Part shown: positions 1 to 5,983 of the stretch, piece by piece
Numbering within the stretch: the stretch's first letter is position 1
How the letters are laid out: each line of letters starts with the position of its first letter
Source: Armatimonadota bacterium
GTDB taxonomy: Bacteria > Armatimonadota > Zipacnadia > Zipacnadales > UBA11051
DNA length: 6,657 bases
Direction: 5' to 3'
NCBI GenBank assembly: GCA_030612305.1
Contig: JAUWOG010000132.1
Location: 1-6,657, forward strand
The notes under the pieces: generated by a model
Database searches by the model: none
The model's input: the letters and a program-made list of their open reading frames with translations, nothing else
What the model was told of the DNA's origin: nothing
Program-made: the position numbers and the translations under genes

Positions 1-795
1 ACCTTCGAGGACATAGATGGGCGGCCCGCCGCCGAGTTTCACCTGCGCCTCTTCGTCCTTGATGCCGGGGACATCGCCACAGATAGCGGTCTCAAGGACC
101 AGAGCGACATCCGGCGAGATGGTCTGAACGGCAGTTTGGGCCCCTCGGAGGCCGACTTCCTCCTGGGCAGTGCCGACGCCAAAGATGGTGTTGGGATGAT
201 CCGTGCCGGCGAATTGCTGGAGCGTCTCGATGACGATTGCCACGCCGACGCGGTCGTCCCAAGCCTTGCCCATGAGCATGTCGGGGTTTGCCATGGGGGT
301 ACACTCGCAGACGGGAACGACCGGGTCGCCCGGGCGGACGCCGAGTTCTGTCGTGGCGTGGTCTCTGTCACGCGCGCCGATGTCGAGGTGCATGTCGGAC
401 TTCCGGACGACCTTGTTGCGCTCTTCATCGCCGAGCAGATGCGGGGGCTTGGAGGCGACAACGCCGATAAGGGAGCCTTTTCGGGTCAGCACCTTCATGG
501 TCTGGGCGAGGAGTACCTGGTCCCACCAGCCGCCGAGCGGGCTGATCTTCAGATAGCCCTGCTCCGTGACCTGGCTGACGAGGAAACCGATCTCGTCCGT
601 GTGGCCGGCAAGCATGACGCGTGGCCCATCAGCGTTGCCCTCCAGCTCGCAGATGACGCTGCCAAGGTTGTCGTACGAGACGGTGCCGATGTCGCGGAGT
701 TGCTCAGCGACATACGCGCTGACTGCGGTTTCGTAGCCGGAGGGACCGTCGAGATTGCTGAGGTCTCGGAGCAAATTCGTTGAAGTTTGTGTCAT
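1..795 (-). CDS. M42-family metallo-aminopeptidase (glutamyl aminopeptidase / 'endoglucanase M'-like), C-terminus cut by window edge
   Basis: The reading frame is open from an ATG at 795-793 to the left edge and gives 265 codons. M42 enzymes are usually about 340-360 aa, so some 80-95 C-terminal residues are missing, including the last metal-binding His. They are cytosolic, self-compartmentalising, two-metal aminopeptidases that trim peptides. Visible motifs, in order, are AGHTDEIGF (metal His65, Asp67), a GGWWDQ/KPPHLL region typical of the family, KAWDDR (bridging Asp180), TAQEEVGLRGA (catalytic Glu212, metal Glu213) and LETAICGDVPG. In the last motif, Glu235 stands where the well-studied TET enzymes have a metal-ligand Asp. 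The ATG overlaps the TGA of the upstream flippase gene as ATGA, and AAGG lies 9 nt before the start, so the two are probably translationally coupled. The old name endoglucanase is a historical misannotation of this family; peptidase activity is the better inference. Confidence 0.93.
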   Translation of the reverse strand, partial: MTQTSTNLLRDLSNLDGPSGYETAVSAYVAEQLRDIGTVSYDNLGSVICELEGNADGPRVMLAGHTDEIGFLVSQVTEQGYLKISPLGGWWDQVLLAQTMKVLTRKGSLIGVVASKPPHLLGDEERNKVVRKSDMHLDIGARDRDHATTELGVRPGDPVVPVCECTPMANPDMLMGKAWDDRVGVAIVIETLQQFAGTDHPNTIFGVGTAQEEVGLRGAQTAVQTISPDVALVLETAICGDVPGIKDEEAQVKLGGGPPIYVLEG

Positions 796-2351
796 TTCTC
801 ATCACCTTCATCGTCCGTGTTATCTTGCGTTTGGCGAGCCCGCCTGTGGTCGCGGACAAGCTTGAGAAGCTCCTGGCATAGCTCCGTGTGGTAGTTGCCG
901 TAGATAATGCCGGGAACGTAGAGGGCGAGAAAGAAGGCCAGGCGGAGGGCCGTGGACTCAAAGCCGAACTCACTATGGGAGATGAAATTGCTGGAGATGA
1001 TTGCTGCGAGCCTGAGGCATGCGATTGCCCAGATTGTTGGCACGTAGTAGCCGATGATCTCGGCGAGCAGTCTCCAGCCCTTGAAGTAGTTGGGGAAGAC
1101 GAAAGCCAGACTCGCCAGCGAGGCGAGAGCATGTGTGCCTGCGGCGGCGCAGGCAACGTGAGTGATGGGTGCGTGGCGCTGAACGAGCCAATAGGTTACG
1201 CCGCCCAGGAGAACGCCGCAGAATACGCGAGTGGCGATAACAACGGTCTCGCGGTTTGTGGCAACGAGCACACTATTTGCAGCAAGCGGCAGCGCGAGGA
1301 AGATGCCGCCCCAGGTGAGGACGCGTGCGGCTTGTATTGAGTCGATAAACTGAGGGACCAGGAGCACTATGAGCACCGGGAGGAGTATGTGCGCAGAGCC
1401 GGCGAGCAGCGGCATCACTGAGGCGGCGGCCATGGTGGGTAGCTGGATATGGCGGCGCATCTTGTCGAAGGCATGCCATGCCCCCCATGCCTCCATGATC
1501 TTGGGCCAGATGACGAAGCCGACGGACTCAGGGAGCGCAAACATCATTCCGGCCATGCGCATCCCGACGCTGTAGAGGCCGAACTGGTAGTCGTCGTAGA
1601 AACGGATCATTACGGCGCCATCAATCGTGCGCAGAAGGACGTCGGAGAATCCGATGAGTGTGATGAGAACGCCGGCTTTGAATAGCCGGAGAGCAAGTCT
1701 GGGACGCCACAGGAGCGGGATGCGGATGCGAGAGTAACGGTGCATCATGAGCAGGTCAATGAGCCACGCGGCGAGGATACCGAGCATGGCTCCCGCAAAC
1801 CCCCAGCGGTAAGCGCCGTAGAGAGCGAGGCCAAAGCCGACGCAGGCGTCGAGAATGGTGATCCATGCGAGGATCTGGAACTCGTTCCAGGAACGGAGCA
1901 CGTTGCGGTAGAGTATGTAGGTGACTTCGGCGAGGAGCCAGCCGCCGCCGATAACGAGTGCAATGCCGGTGGCTTCCTGCCCGGGCGGCTTTCTCAAGCC
2001 CCAAACGATCATGACCGCGCCGGCGAGGGTGGTGAGCGCGACGACCCAGGTCATCCCCACCGCTTCAATGCTCTCAGCCTGCTCGTGGTCTTTGGCGCCG
2101 ACCCGCATGGGGAGCAGCTTGCTGACGCCGTGGAGAATGCCGAGGTGGGCGTTGGAGGTGTAGCGGTTGATGAGGAAGACCTTCTGCATGAGGCCGTTCC
2201 CGACGACACCAACGAGTCGCATGACCAAGACGCCGCGGAGCAATCCGAAGAGGAGGGCGATGTAGCTGCTGGCCGCCATAGCAAGCACGGCGGCTGAGGC
2301 TCTCATGTTGCCGCGCCGCCGTTGTTGTGACTCCCTGTCTCCTTCAGACAC
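792..2351 (-). CDS. MOP-superfamily polysaccharide flippase-like membrane protein (Wzx/MurJ-type fold)
   Basis: The product is 519 aa and strongly hydrophobic, with about 12-14 predicted membrane helices (for example around residues 25-48, 98-118, 128-147, 162-203, 226-247, 262-282, 307-331, 345-390, 397-417, 427-452 and 468-485). Length, helix layout and an N-terminal segment containing GLLRGVLVMRLVG resemble oligosaccharide flippases of the MATE/MOP superfamily, which move lipid-linked sugars across the cytoplasmic membrane. I infer this from overall character, since the family has few invariant residues; another multi-helix transporter is possible. The start is uncertain. GTG at 2351 has GGTGG 9 nt upstream and adds a charged, Arg-rich 15-residue head; ATG at 2306 (Met16) would begin just before the first helix but lacks a clear ribosome site. 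The tail is hydrophilic and acidic. It lies 30 bp after the TPR gene and overlaps the M42 gene by 4 bp. Confidence 0.8.
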   Translation of the reverse strand: MSEGDRESQQRRRGNMRASAAVLAMAASSYIALLFGLLRGVLVMRLVGVVGNGLMQKVFLINRYTSNAHLGILHGVSKLLPMRVGAKDHEQAESIEAVGMTWVVALTTLAGAVMIVWGLRKPPGQEATGIALVIGGGWLLAEVTYILYRNVLRSWNEFQILAWITILDACVGFGLALYGAYRWGFAGAMLGILAAWLIDLLMMHRYSRIRIPLLWRPRLALRLFKAGVLITLIGFSDVLLRTIDGAVMIRFYDDYQFGLYSVGMRMAGMMFALPESVGFVIWPKIMEAWGAWHAFDKMRRHIQLPTMAAASVMPLLAGSAHILLPVLIVLLVPQFIDSIQAARVLTWGGIFLALPLAANSVLVATNRETVVIATRVFCGVLLGGVTYWLVQRHAPITHVACAAAGTHALASLASLAFVFPNYFKGWRLLAEIIGYYVPTIWAIACLRLAAIISSNFISHSEFGFESTALRLAFFLALYVPGIIYGNYHTELCQELLKLVRDHRRARQTQDNTDDEGDEK

Positions 2352-2381
2352 TACGAGGTACCACCGCCTGGAGTAGCGTGC

Positions 2382-3764
2382 CTACGCGCCGCTCAACTGT
2401 GCATACTGTTGGGTTCCGGCCCACCATTTTAGCATAAGAATGCGATATGCGCTATAGGGGCCGCTGCGCAGAGGGCATTGCTTTTCGTCAATGGCGGCAA
2501 GCTGACGGGGATCCTGGTCGCGGTACTCGGCTACGAATTCGTCGAGCGTCATCTCCTCAGCCATGTCGGCGGTGCGTGCGGTGGCCTTGGCGATGGCCAG
2601 ACACGCCGCATCGAGATCACCACATGCCAGAAGGCCGGCGCGGTCGCAAGAGAGCACGACGCGCTGCTCCCAGGCGTGAGCGATCTTGCGGGTCATGATC
2701 ATCTCTTCACGTGGCACTCCGATGTCCCAGCCCGCGCATTGCCTGTCAAGGAGAGCTGCGAGCGCTTCCTCGAGGTCGGTAGCGCCGGTTGGAGTGCGCT
2801 GGAGGACAGCAATCCTGACGTTCTGGGAATCGGGGTCTTCGATGACGAGGTGCGCCAGGATGTGGGCGACGGCGAAACGGAACTCCACCTCCGTATATGC
2901 GCTCAACATGCCGGTGGTGATGGCCACGCTCTGGGGATCGTGGCCGAAGAGGTTCGGCACCATTCTCCGCTCGGCGGACATGAACAGTTCCGGCGACTCG
3001 ATGCCGAAGAACTCGCTGAGTTCATTGAATGTCGCCTTGACGCCGGCGTGCCTTTCCGAGTCCATGTGGACGCATTTGCCGAACACCGGCTCCCAGGCAT
3101 CAGCGTCCGGTCTCATGTCATCGAGGGCCTTGAGTATGGTTGAGATGTTGTCGCGAGCAAGAAGCCGCTGGCGGAATTCAGCCTCCTGTTCGTGCGCCCA
3201 TGGCGGTCCCTGTGGCGCGGCTGCGGGTGATGGCGCCGGCTCCTCCTCGGCGGCGAGCTCAGGCTCGTCGAGGCTCGGGACGGGCTCATCAAGGGTTAGC
3301 TCGGGCTCATCCGCACTCACCTGAGGCGCTTCTTCGTATTCCTCCTCATCTTCCTCATCCTCCTCATCGCCGATGGCGGTGAAGAGGTCATCATCATCAT
3401 CGGCGCCCTCCCGGCTGGCGAGGAAGGGGGCTGCGGCAACCCCGTGGAGTCTGGAGAGGCGTTCTGCGGCAGGTGCATCCACTCGGCGGAGTCCTTCCCA
3501 GGCGTCCTCGTCTTCCGCGTTGGCCCGTATGATCTCCTGATATTCCCGTGAGGCCCTCAGAAGCTCGTCAGTATCCTCATAGACTTTGGCGATCCAGTGC
3601 CGGACCTGGAGGTGGGAAGGATCCTCCTCGAGCGCTTCGCGGGCGAGCTCGATAGCCTGTCGGTGATGGCGGTGGTCGAGTTCGTCATGCGCCTTTTCCA
3701 TCAGCATTTCGGCGGCTTTGCGCGCCACCGACATTTCCTGATCCTGACCGTTGTCCTCGGGCAT
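2382..3764 (-). CDS. TPR protein with acidic linker and degenerate M48-type metalloprotease-like domain
   Basis: This 460-aa protein has three parts. Residues about 15-85 look like two TPR helix pairs (AIELAREALEEDPS, then a second unit ending EIIRANAEDEDAW), usually a protein-binding surface. Residues about 120-185 are a very acidic, Pro-rich linker with poly-Asp/Glu runs and a DEP heptad repeat. Residues about 228-455 follow the M48 peptidase pattern: NLFGHDPQSVAITTGML, then FRFAVAHILAHL at the helix that normally holds HExxH, then VVLSCDRAGLLACGD, then SGPYSAYRILMLKWWAG. The catalytic Glu is Ile302, and the third zinc-ligand position is Val370 in place of Glu; His301 and His305 remain. It is therefore probably not an active protease. 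No signal peptide or membrane helix is seen, so it is likely cytosolic. It is the first gene of the minus-strand unit, with a strong GGAGGAG ribosome site. Its biological role is unknown. Confidence 0.85.
   Translation of the reverse strand: MPEDNGQDQEMSVARKAAEMLMEKAHDELDHRHHRQAIELAREALEEDPSHLQVRHWIAKVYEDTDELLRASREYQEIIRANAEDEDAWEGLRRVDAPAAERLSRLHGVAAAPFLASREGADDDDDLFTAIGDEEDEEDEEEYEEAPQVSADEPELTLDEPVPSLDEPELAAEEEPAPSPAAAPQGPPWAHEQEAEFRQRLLARDNISTILKALDDMRPDADAWEPVFGKCVHMDSERHAGVKATFNELSEFFGIESPELFMSAERRMVPNLFGHDPQSVAITTGMLSAYTEVEFRFAVAHILAHLVIEDPDSQNVRIAVLQRTPTGATDLEEALAALLDRQCAGWDIGVPREEMIMTRKIAHAWEQRVVLSCDRAGLLACGDLDAACLAIAKATARTADMAEEMTLDEFVAEYRDQDPRQLAAIDEKQCPLRSGPYSAYRILMLKWWAGTQQYAQLSGA
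2409..3083 (-). other. M48-like pseudoprotease domain (residues about 228-452 of the TPR protein)
   Basis: The segment follows the M48 order of motifs: a strand-loop with Asn-Leu-Phe-Gly and TTGML (family: N-A-F-x-x-G and T-x-G-L), the active-site helix, the D-R-A-G-L helix, and a final R-x-x-x-L-x-x-W helix. At 2850-2864 the codons CAC ATC CTG GCG CAC give HILAH, replacing HExxH. At 2643-2657 the codons encode VLSCD, with Val four residues before the conserved Asp, where M48 enzymes have the zinc-ligand Glu. The frame is intact and the rest of the domain is well kept, so this looks like a maintained inactive domain and not a decaying gene. Confidence 0.78.
3255..3311 (-). repeat. DEP heptad repeat in the acidic linker of the TPR protein
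   Basis: Residues 152-170 contain DEPEL, DEPVP and DEPEL with a strict 7-residue spacing, giving a short tandem repeat of 21 nt at the DNA level. Next to it, residues 122-145 are runs of Asp and Glu (about 3330-3401). The whole stretch is predicted to be disordered and highly negative. Such linkers can separate domains or bind basic partners; here the function is unknown. Confidence 0.7.
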
Positions 3765-3770
3765 AGTCAG

Positions 3771-3777
3771 CTCCTCC
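3771..3777 (-). promoter_or_regulatory. Strong Shine-Dalgarno site of the TPR gene
   Basis: On the minus strand, GGAGGAG lies 6 nt before the ATG at 3764. It is the best ribosome-binding site of the minus-strand unit and supports this ATG as the start over the internal Met11. Confidence 0.85.
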
Positions 3778-3935
3778 AGAGCAATTGGTTGGAGTACGGC
3801 TAAGGCTACTTACGTTTGGTGCTGCCTGGCGCTATAGAAGTTCGCGGTGGCGCGCCGAGTTCCTGCTTGCATTTGTCGAAACGCGTTGTCTGGCGCTCTC
3901 CACCGGTACTATTCGACACGGGGGTTCGGAATCCC

Positions 3936-3964
3936 TTGCAATGTCGGGAACAGATGTGTATAAT
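3936..3964 (+). promoter_or_regulatory. Sigma70-type promoter of the rimP-nusA-infB operon
   Basis: TTGCAA (3936-3941; 4 of 6 to consensus TTGACA) is followed by a 17-bp spacer and a perfect TATAAT (3959-3964). Transcription would start near 3970-3972, which leaves a leader of about 110 nt before the rimP ATG at 4081. The ideal spacer, perfect -10 and position upstream of a housekeeping operon make this a convincing promoter. It has not been shown experimentally. Confidence 0.8.
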
Positions 3965-3997
3965 CGAAGAGTATTTCCATCTCAGTCATCATCTGCT

Positions 3998-4025
3998 GGG
4001 AGTGGGTGAAGTTTTCCCCACTCCC
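3998..4025 (+). promoter_or_regulatory. Leader hairpin of the rimP operon, possible attenuator
   Basis: GGGAGTGGG (3998-4006) pairs perfectly with CCCACTCCC (4017-4025) around a 10-nt loop. The stem begins about 27 nt after the predicted transcript start. It is followed by TGTTGTTTG, only a loose T-tract, so it could be a weak terminator used for attenuation, a transcript-stabilising stem, or a protein-binding element. Structured leaders upstream of rimP operons are known in other bacteria; that this one is homologous to any of them is not shown. Confidence 0.6.
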
Positions 4026-4042
4026 TGTTGTTTGAAGGACGG

Positions 4043-4064
4043 CGGCGGGCAGAGGCACCCGCTG
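4043..4064 (+). promoter_or_regulatory. Second, smaller leader hairpin just upstream of rimP
   Basis: CGGCGGG (4043-4049) can pair with CCCGCTG (4058-4064), including one G-U pair, around an 8-nt loop. It ends 16 nt before the rimP start. The rimP ribosome site itself is weak (only GGA and GTGGGA in the 15 nt before the ATG), so folding here could influence initiation. The stem is short and could be chance in GC-rich sequence. Confidence 0.35.
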
Positions 4065-4080
4065 ACCGGAACGTGGGACG

Positions 4081-4563
4081 ATGAGGCAGCTCGAGAAGAG
4101 ACATCCGGTGGTTGAGAAGGTCGAGGCCGAGATCGAGCGTACGCTGACCGACTACGGCTACGAGCTGGTACAGGTCGTGTACGGGGGTCCAGGCCGCAGC
4201 CGGCTGTTGTCGGTGTACATTGACAAGCCGGGCGGAGTCTCGGTATCTGACTGCCAGGAGATGGCAGGGCAACTGTCGGTGTTGCTGGACGTGCTGGACC
4301 CGATTTCGGAGAGCTATGAGCTGGTTGTGTCGTCGCCGGGCGTCGAGCGCCCGCTCACCCGGGACAGTGATTTCGAGCGTTTTGCGGGGAAGGCAGCGGC
4401 TGTCACGTATTCTGATGGGTCTCAGAAGAAGACGCAGGAAGGCATCCTGCTCGGTCTGGCAGATGATGAGGTCGTGCTGGAGACAACCGAGGAGGCAGTG
4501 CGGATTCCGCTCAGCGAGATACACGGCGCGCATCTGGTCTATGATCTTGACGCAGACGAATAG
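4081..4563 (+). CDS. rimP: Ribosome maturation factor RimP
   Basis: The 160-aa product has the usual RimP length and two-domain layout. RimP binds the free 30S subunit in the cytoplasm and assists its late maturation. The N-terminal alpha/beta domain includes GYELVQVVY (residues 26-34), LLSVYIDKPGGVSVSDC (42-58) and the family hallmark YELVVSSPGVERPL (79-92). The C-terminal SH3-like domain follows, from DFERFAGK to the acidic end. The ATG at 4081 is chosen because it starts a few residues before the conserved VVEKVEAEIE helix; its ribosome site is weak, and a GTG at 4111 is a less likely alternative. It is the first gene of the operon, with nusA starting 38 bp downstream. Confidence 0.96.
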   Translation: MRQLEKRHPVVEKVEAEIERTLTDYGYELVQVVYGGPGRSRLLSVYIDKPGGVSVSDCQEMAGQLSVLLDVLDPISESYELVVSSPGVERPLTRDSDFERFAGKAAAVTYSDGSQKKTQEGILLGLADDEVVLETTEEAVRIPLSEIHGAHLVYDLDADE

Positions 4564-4585
4564 ATTGGTCGTCATCCCATTTTGC

Positions 4586-4590
4586 AGGAG
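4586..4590 (+). promoter_or_regulatory. Shine-Dalgarno site of nusA
   Basis: AGGAG lies 11 nt before the nusA ATG at 4602, within the 38-bp rimP-nusA gap. No terminator or promoter is apparent in that gap, which supports co-transcription. Confidence 0.75.
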
Positions 4591-4601
4591 ATGACAAGCA
4601 G

Positions 4602-5897
4602 ATGAACGGTGAATTCATTGACGCCCTGCAGCAATTGCAAAAGGAGAAGGACATACCTATGGATGCCCTCATCGGTACGGTTGAGGCAGCCATGGGGTCA
4701 GCGTATCGGAAGCACTTCGGTGTCGAGGAAGAGATACGCGTCGAGATAAACACGGTGACGAAGACGGTAAAGATGTTCGCCCGCCGCCCGATCATGCCGA
4801 AAGGTGCCGAGGCCGAGGATGTCACTCTCGAAGAACTGAAGGCGAGTGGCACGGTGGAATACGAGGAACACGAAGTCGACACTGATGAGTTCGGGCGGAT
4901 AGCCGCCCAGACGGCGAAGCAAGTGGTCATGCAACGCATCCGCGAGGCCGAACGCGAGATCGTGTATGCGGAGTTCAGCCACCGGGTGGGGGAAGTGGTG
5001 ACCGGTGAGGTGCAGCGGCGTGATGCGCGCAGCGTCTTCATCACGTTGGGCAAGATCGAGACGCTGTTGCCGTCATACGAGCAGATTCCCGGTGAGCCGT
5101 ACCGATTTGGGGACCGGCTGAGGCTGTACATACTCGACGTGCGCAAGACCACCAAGAACCCGCAGATCATCGTGTCGCGCACGCATCCAGCGCTTGTGAC
5201 AAAGCTGTTTGAGTTGGAGGTTCCCGAGGTATATGACGGGATCGTGGAGATCAAGGCAGTGGCGCGCGAGCCCGGGGCGCGTTCGAAGGTCGCGGTAGTG
5301 TCACATGACTCGCAGGTTGACCCGGTGGGAGCATGTGTAGGGCACCGTGGGACTCGCGTGCAGTCAATCGTGGATGAGCTGCGCGGCGAGAAGATTGACA
5401 TAGTGCGCTACAGTGATGAGATAAAGGAGTATCTGAAGAGCGCGCTGTCGCCGGCCCGCGTCAATCAAGTTATCCTCGATGAGGATAACATGGCGGCGAC
5501 GGTCATAGCGCCCCCGGACCAGCTTTCTCTAGCCATCGGGCGCCGTGGTCAGAATGTCCGCCTGGCCGCACAGTTGACCGGTTGGCGCGTTGACATACGC
5601 GGTGAGGCTGAGGCTGCCGAGGCTGCAGCGGCGGCAGCAGCCGAAGAGGCTAAGGAAGAGCGCATCAGGATCTATGAACTGGCCAAACGGCTCGGCGTCG
5701 AAAACAAGGACCTCATCGAGATACTACAGGAAGAGGGCGTTGAGGTGACGAGTCACGCGAGCACGATTTCCGAAGAACAGGCGCAAATGGTCGAGGCCCT
5801 GCTGACGGGCGGGGAAGGTACGCTCGAGGGGCTGGACGACGGCCAGCTCGAGTTGGAGACAGAGGGCATTGAGGGTATCGAAATAGAATTGGAGTAA
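4602..5897 (+). CDS. nusA: Transcription termination/antitermination factor NusA with an added C-terminal IF2_N-like domain
   Basis: NusA binds RNA polymerase and nascent RNA to control pausing, termination and antitermination. The 431-aa protein shows the polymerase-binding NTD (about 1-125), the S1 domain (about 128-195; EVVTGEVQRRDARSVFITLG), KH1 (GHRG loop at 247-250) and KH2 (QLSLAIGRRGQNVRLAA, GRRG at 313-316). The core is therefore complete and should be functional. After an Ala/Glu-rich linker (about 334-353) comes an IF2_N-like domain (about 354-401) and a very acidic tail (405-431). No acidic AR1/AR2 repeats of the E. coli type are present. The start has AGGAG 11 nt upstream and the normal NusA N-terminus. 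The gene lies between rimP and infB, as in most bacteria. The core assignment is certain; the extra domain is a confident sequence match of unknown function. Confidence 0.97.
   Translation: MNGEFIDALQQLQKEKDIPMDALIGTVEAAMGSAYRKHFGVEEEIRVEINTVTKTVKMFARRPIMPKGAEAEDVTLEELKASGTVEYEEHEVDTDEFGRIAAQTAKQVVMQRIREAEREIVYAEFSHRVGEVVTGEVQRRDARSVFITLGKIETLLPSYEQIPGEPYRFGDRLRLYILDVRKTTKNPQIIVSRTHPALVTKLFELEVPEVYDGIVEIKAVAREPGARSKVAVVSHDSQVDPVGACVGHRGTRVQSIVDELRGEKIDIVRYSDEIKEYLKSALSPARVNQVILDEDNMAATVIAPPDQLSLAIGRRGQNVRLAAQLTGWRVDIRGEAEAAEAAAAAAAEEAKEERIRIYELAKRLGVENKDLIEILQEEGVEVTSHASTISEEQAQMVEALLTGGEGTLEGLDDGQLELETEGIEGIEIELE
5469..5489. repeat. Perfect inverted repeat within nusA
   Basis: GTTATCCTC (5469-5477) and GAGGATAAC (5481-5489) are exact reverse complements separated by GAT. 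The repeat lies inside the KH2-encoding part and encodes VILDEDN, which fits normal NusA sequence, so coding constraint may explain it. As RNA it would form a 9-bp triloop stem. Confidence 0.6.
5661..5804 (+). other. IF2_N-like domain encoded at the 3' end of nusA
   Basis: Residues 354-401 of NusA contain RIYELAKRLGVENKDLIEIL followed by QEEGVEVTSHASTIS and EEQAQMVEALL. This is the pattern of the small helical IF2_N domain (R-V-Y-E-L-A-K-x-L-G, then L-I-x-x-L, G-V, S-x-x-S). Aligned without gaps to the start of the infB product in this window, I count 19 identities in 46 positions. The nusA copy keeps the family's YELAK...SHAS signature better than the infB copy (FSLAK...TAAS). It is joined in frame through an Ala/Glu-rich, probably helical linker, and no frame break is visible. 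Confidence 0.8.
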
Positions 5898-5977
5898 GTG
5901 CGCCGGGCCGCGTGATGACTGCACGCCATCGTCTGAGCCGAGCCTGTGGACAATGAGCGCGCGGCAAGCCGGTCCGC

Positions 5978-5983
5978 GGAGGT
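5978..5983 (+). promoter_or_regulatory. Shine-Dalgarno site that points to a TTG start for infB
   Basis: GGAGGT lies 8 nt before TTG at 5992. Starting there gives an N-terminus reading M-A-K-A-R-V-F-S-L-A-K, as in typical IF2 proteins. The in-frame ATG at 5953 has no comparable site and would add 13 atypical residues. A CGCGG/CCGCG stem (5960-5964 with 5974-5978) touches the first base of the site. Confidence 0.75.

Larger units (their letters stand above)
3765..4080. promoter_or_regulatory. Divergent intergenic region between the TPR gene and rimP
   Basis: This 316-bp gap separates the minus-strand unit from the rimP operon. On the plus strand it holds a near-consensus sigma70 promoter (3936-3964), a presumed transcript start near 3970-3972 and a leader of about 110 nt with two hairpins. 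For the minus strand only the ribosome site (3771-3777) is clear; I found no convincing -35/-10 pair for the TPR gene. The -35 hexamer TTGCAA is its own reverse complement and could be shared, but the best matching minus-strand -10 (TCGAAT) would sit at a long 19-bp spacing. No protein or RNA gene was recognised here. Confidence 0.75.

Noticed and set aside
136..783. Long plus-strand open frame of 215 codons opposite the M42 gene
   Set aside because: The minus strand here encodes a protein with all expected M42 motifs; the plus-strand frame shows no family features and is a GC-rich antisense shadow.
1740..2297. Plus-strand open frame of 185 codons opposite the flippase gene
   Set aside because: The composition is the complement of a membrane-protein gene (Glu/Asp/Gly-rich with no domain pattern), and the minus strand has the real gene.
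2478..3143. Plus-strand open frame of 221 codons opposite the M48-like domain
   Set aside because: No recognisable motif, and the minus-strand frame has a strong ribosome site and domain order.
3913..3941. Minus-strand promoter for the TPR gene using the shared TTGCAA
   Set aside because: The only candidate -10 (TCGAAT) matches 4 of 6 and sits at a 19-bp spacing, too weak to list as a feature.
3816..4115. Plus-strand 99-codon frame overlapping the rimP start
   Set aside because: It contains the promoter and leader of rimP, has no clear ribosome site and has no recognisable protein features.
4511..5401. Minus-strand 296-codon frame inside nusA
   Set aside because: Ser/Thr/Arg-rich antisense translation of a clear nusA gene, with no motif.
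5661..5804. Possible frameshift or misassembly joining infB sequence to nusA
   Set aside because: The frame is continuous, the linker is coherent, the two IF2_N copies differ at most positions, and a complete infB start follows, so a simple assembly duplication is unlikely.
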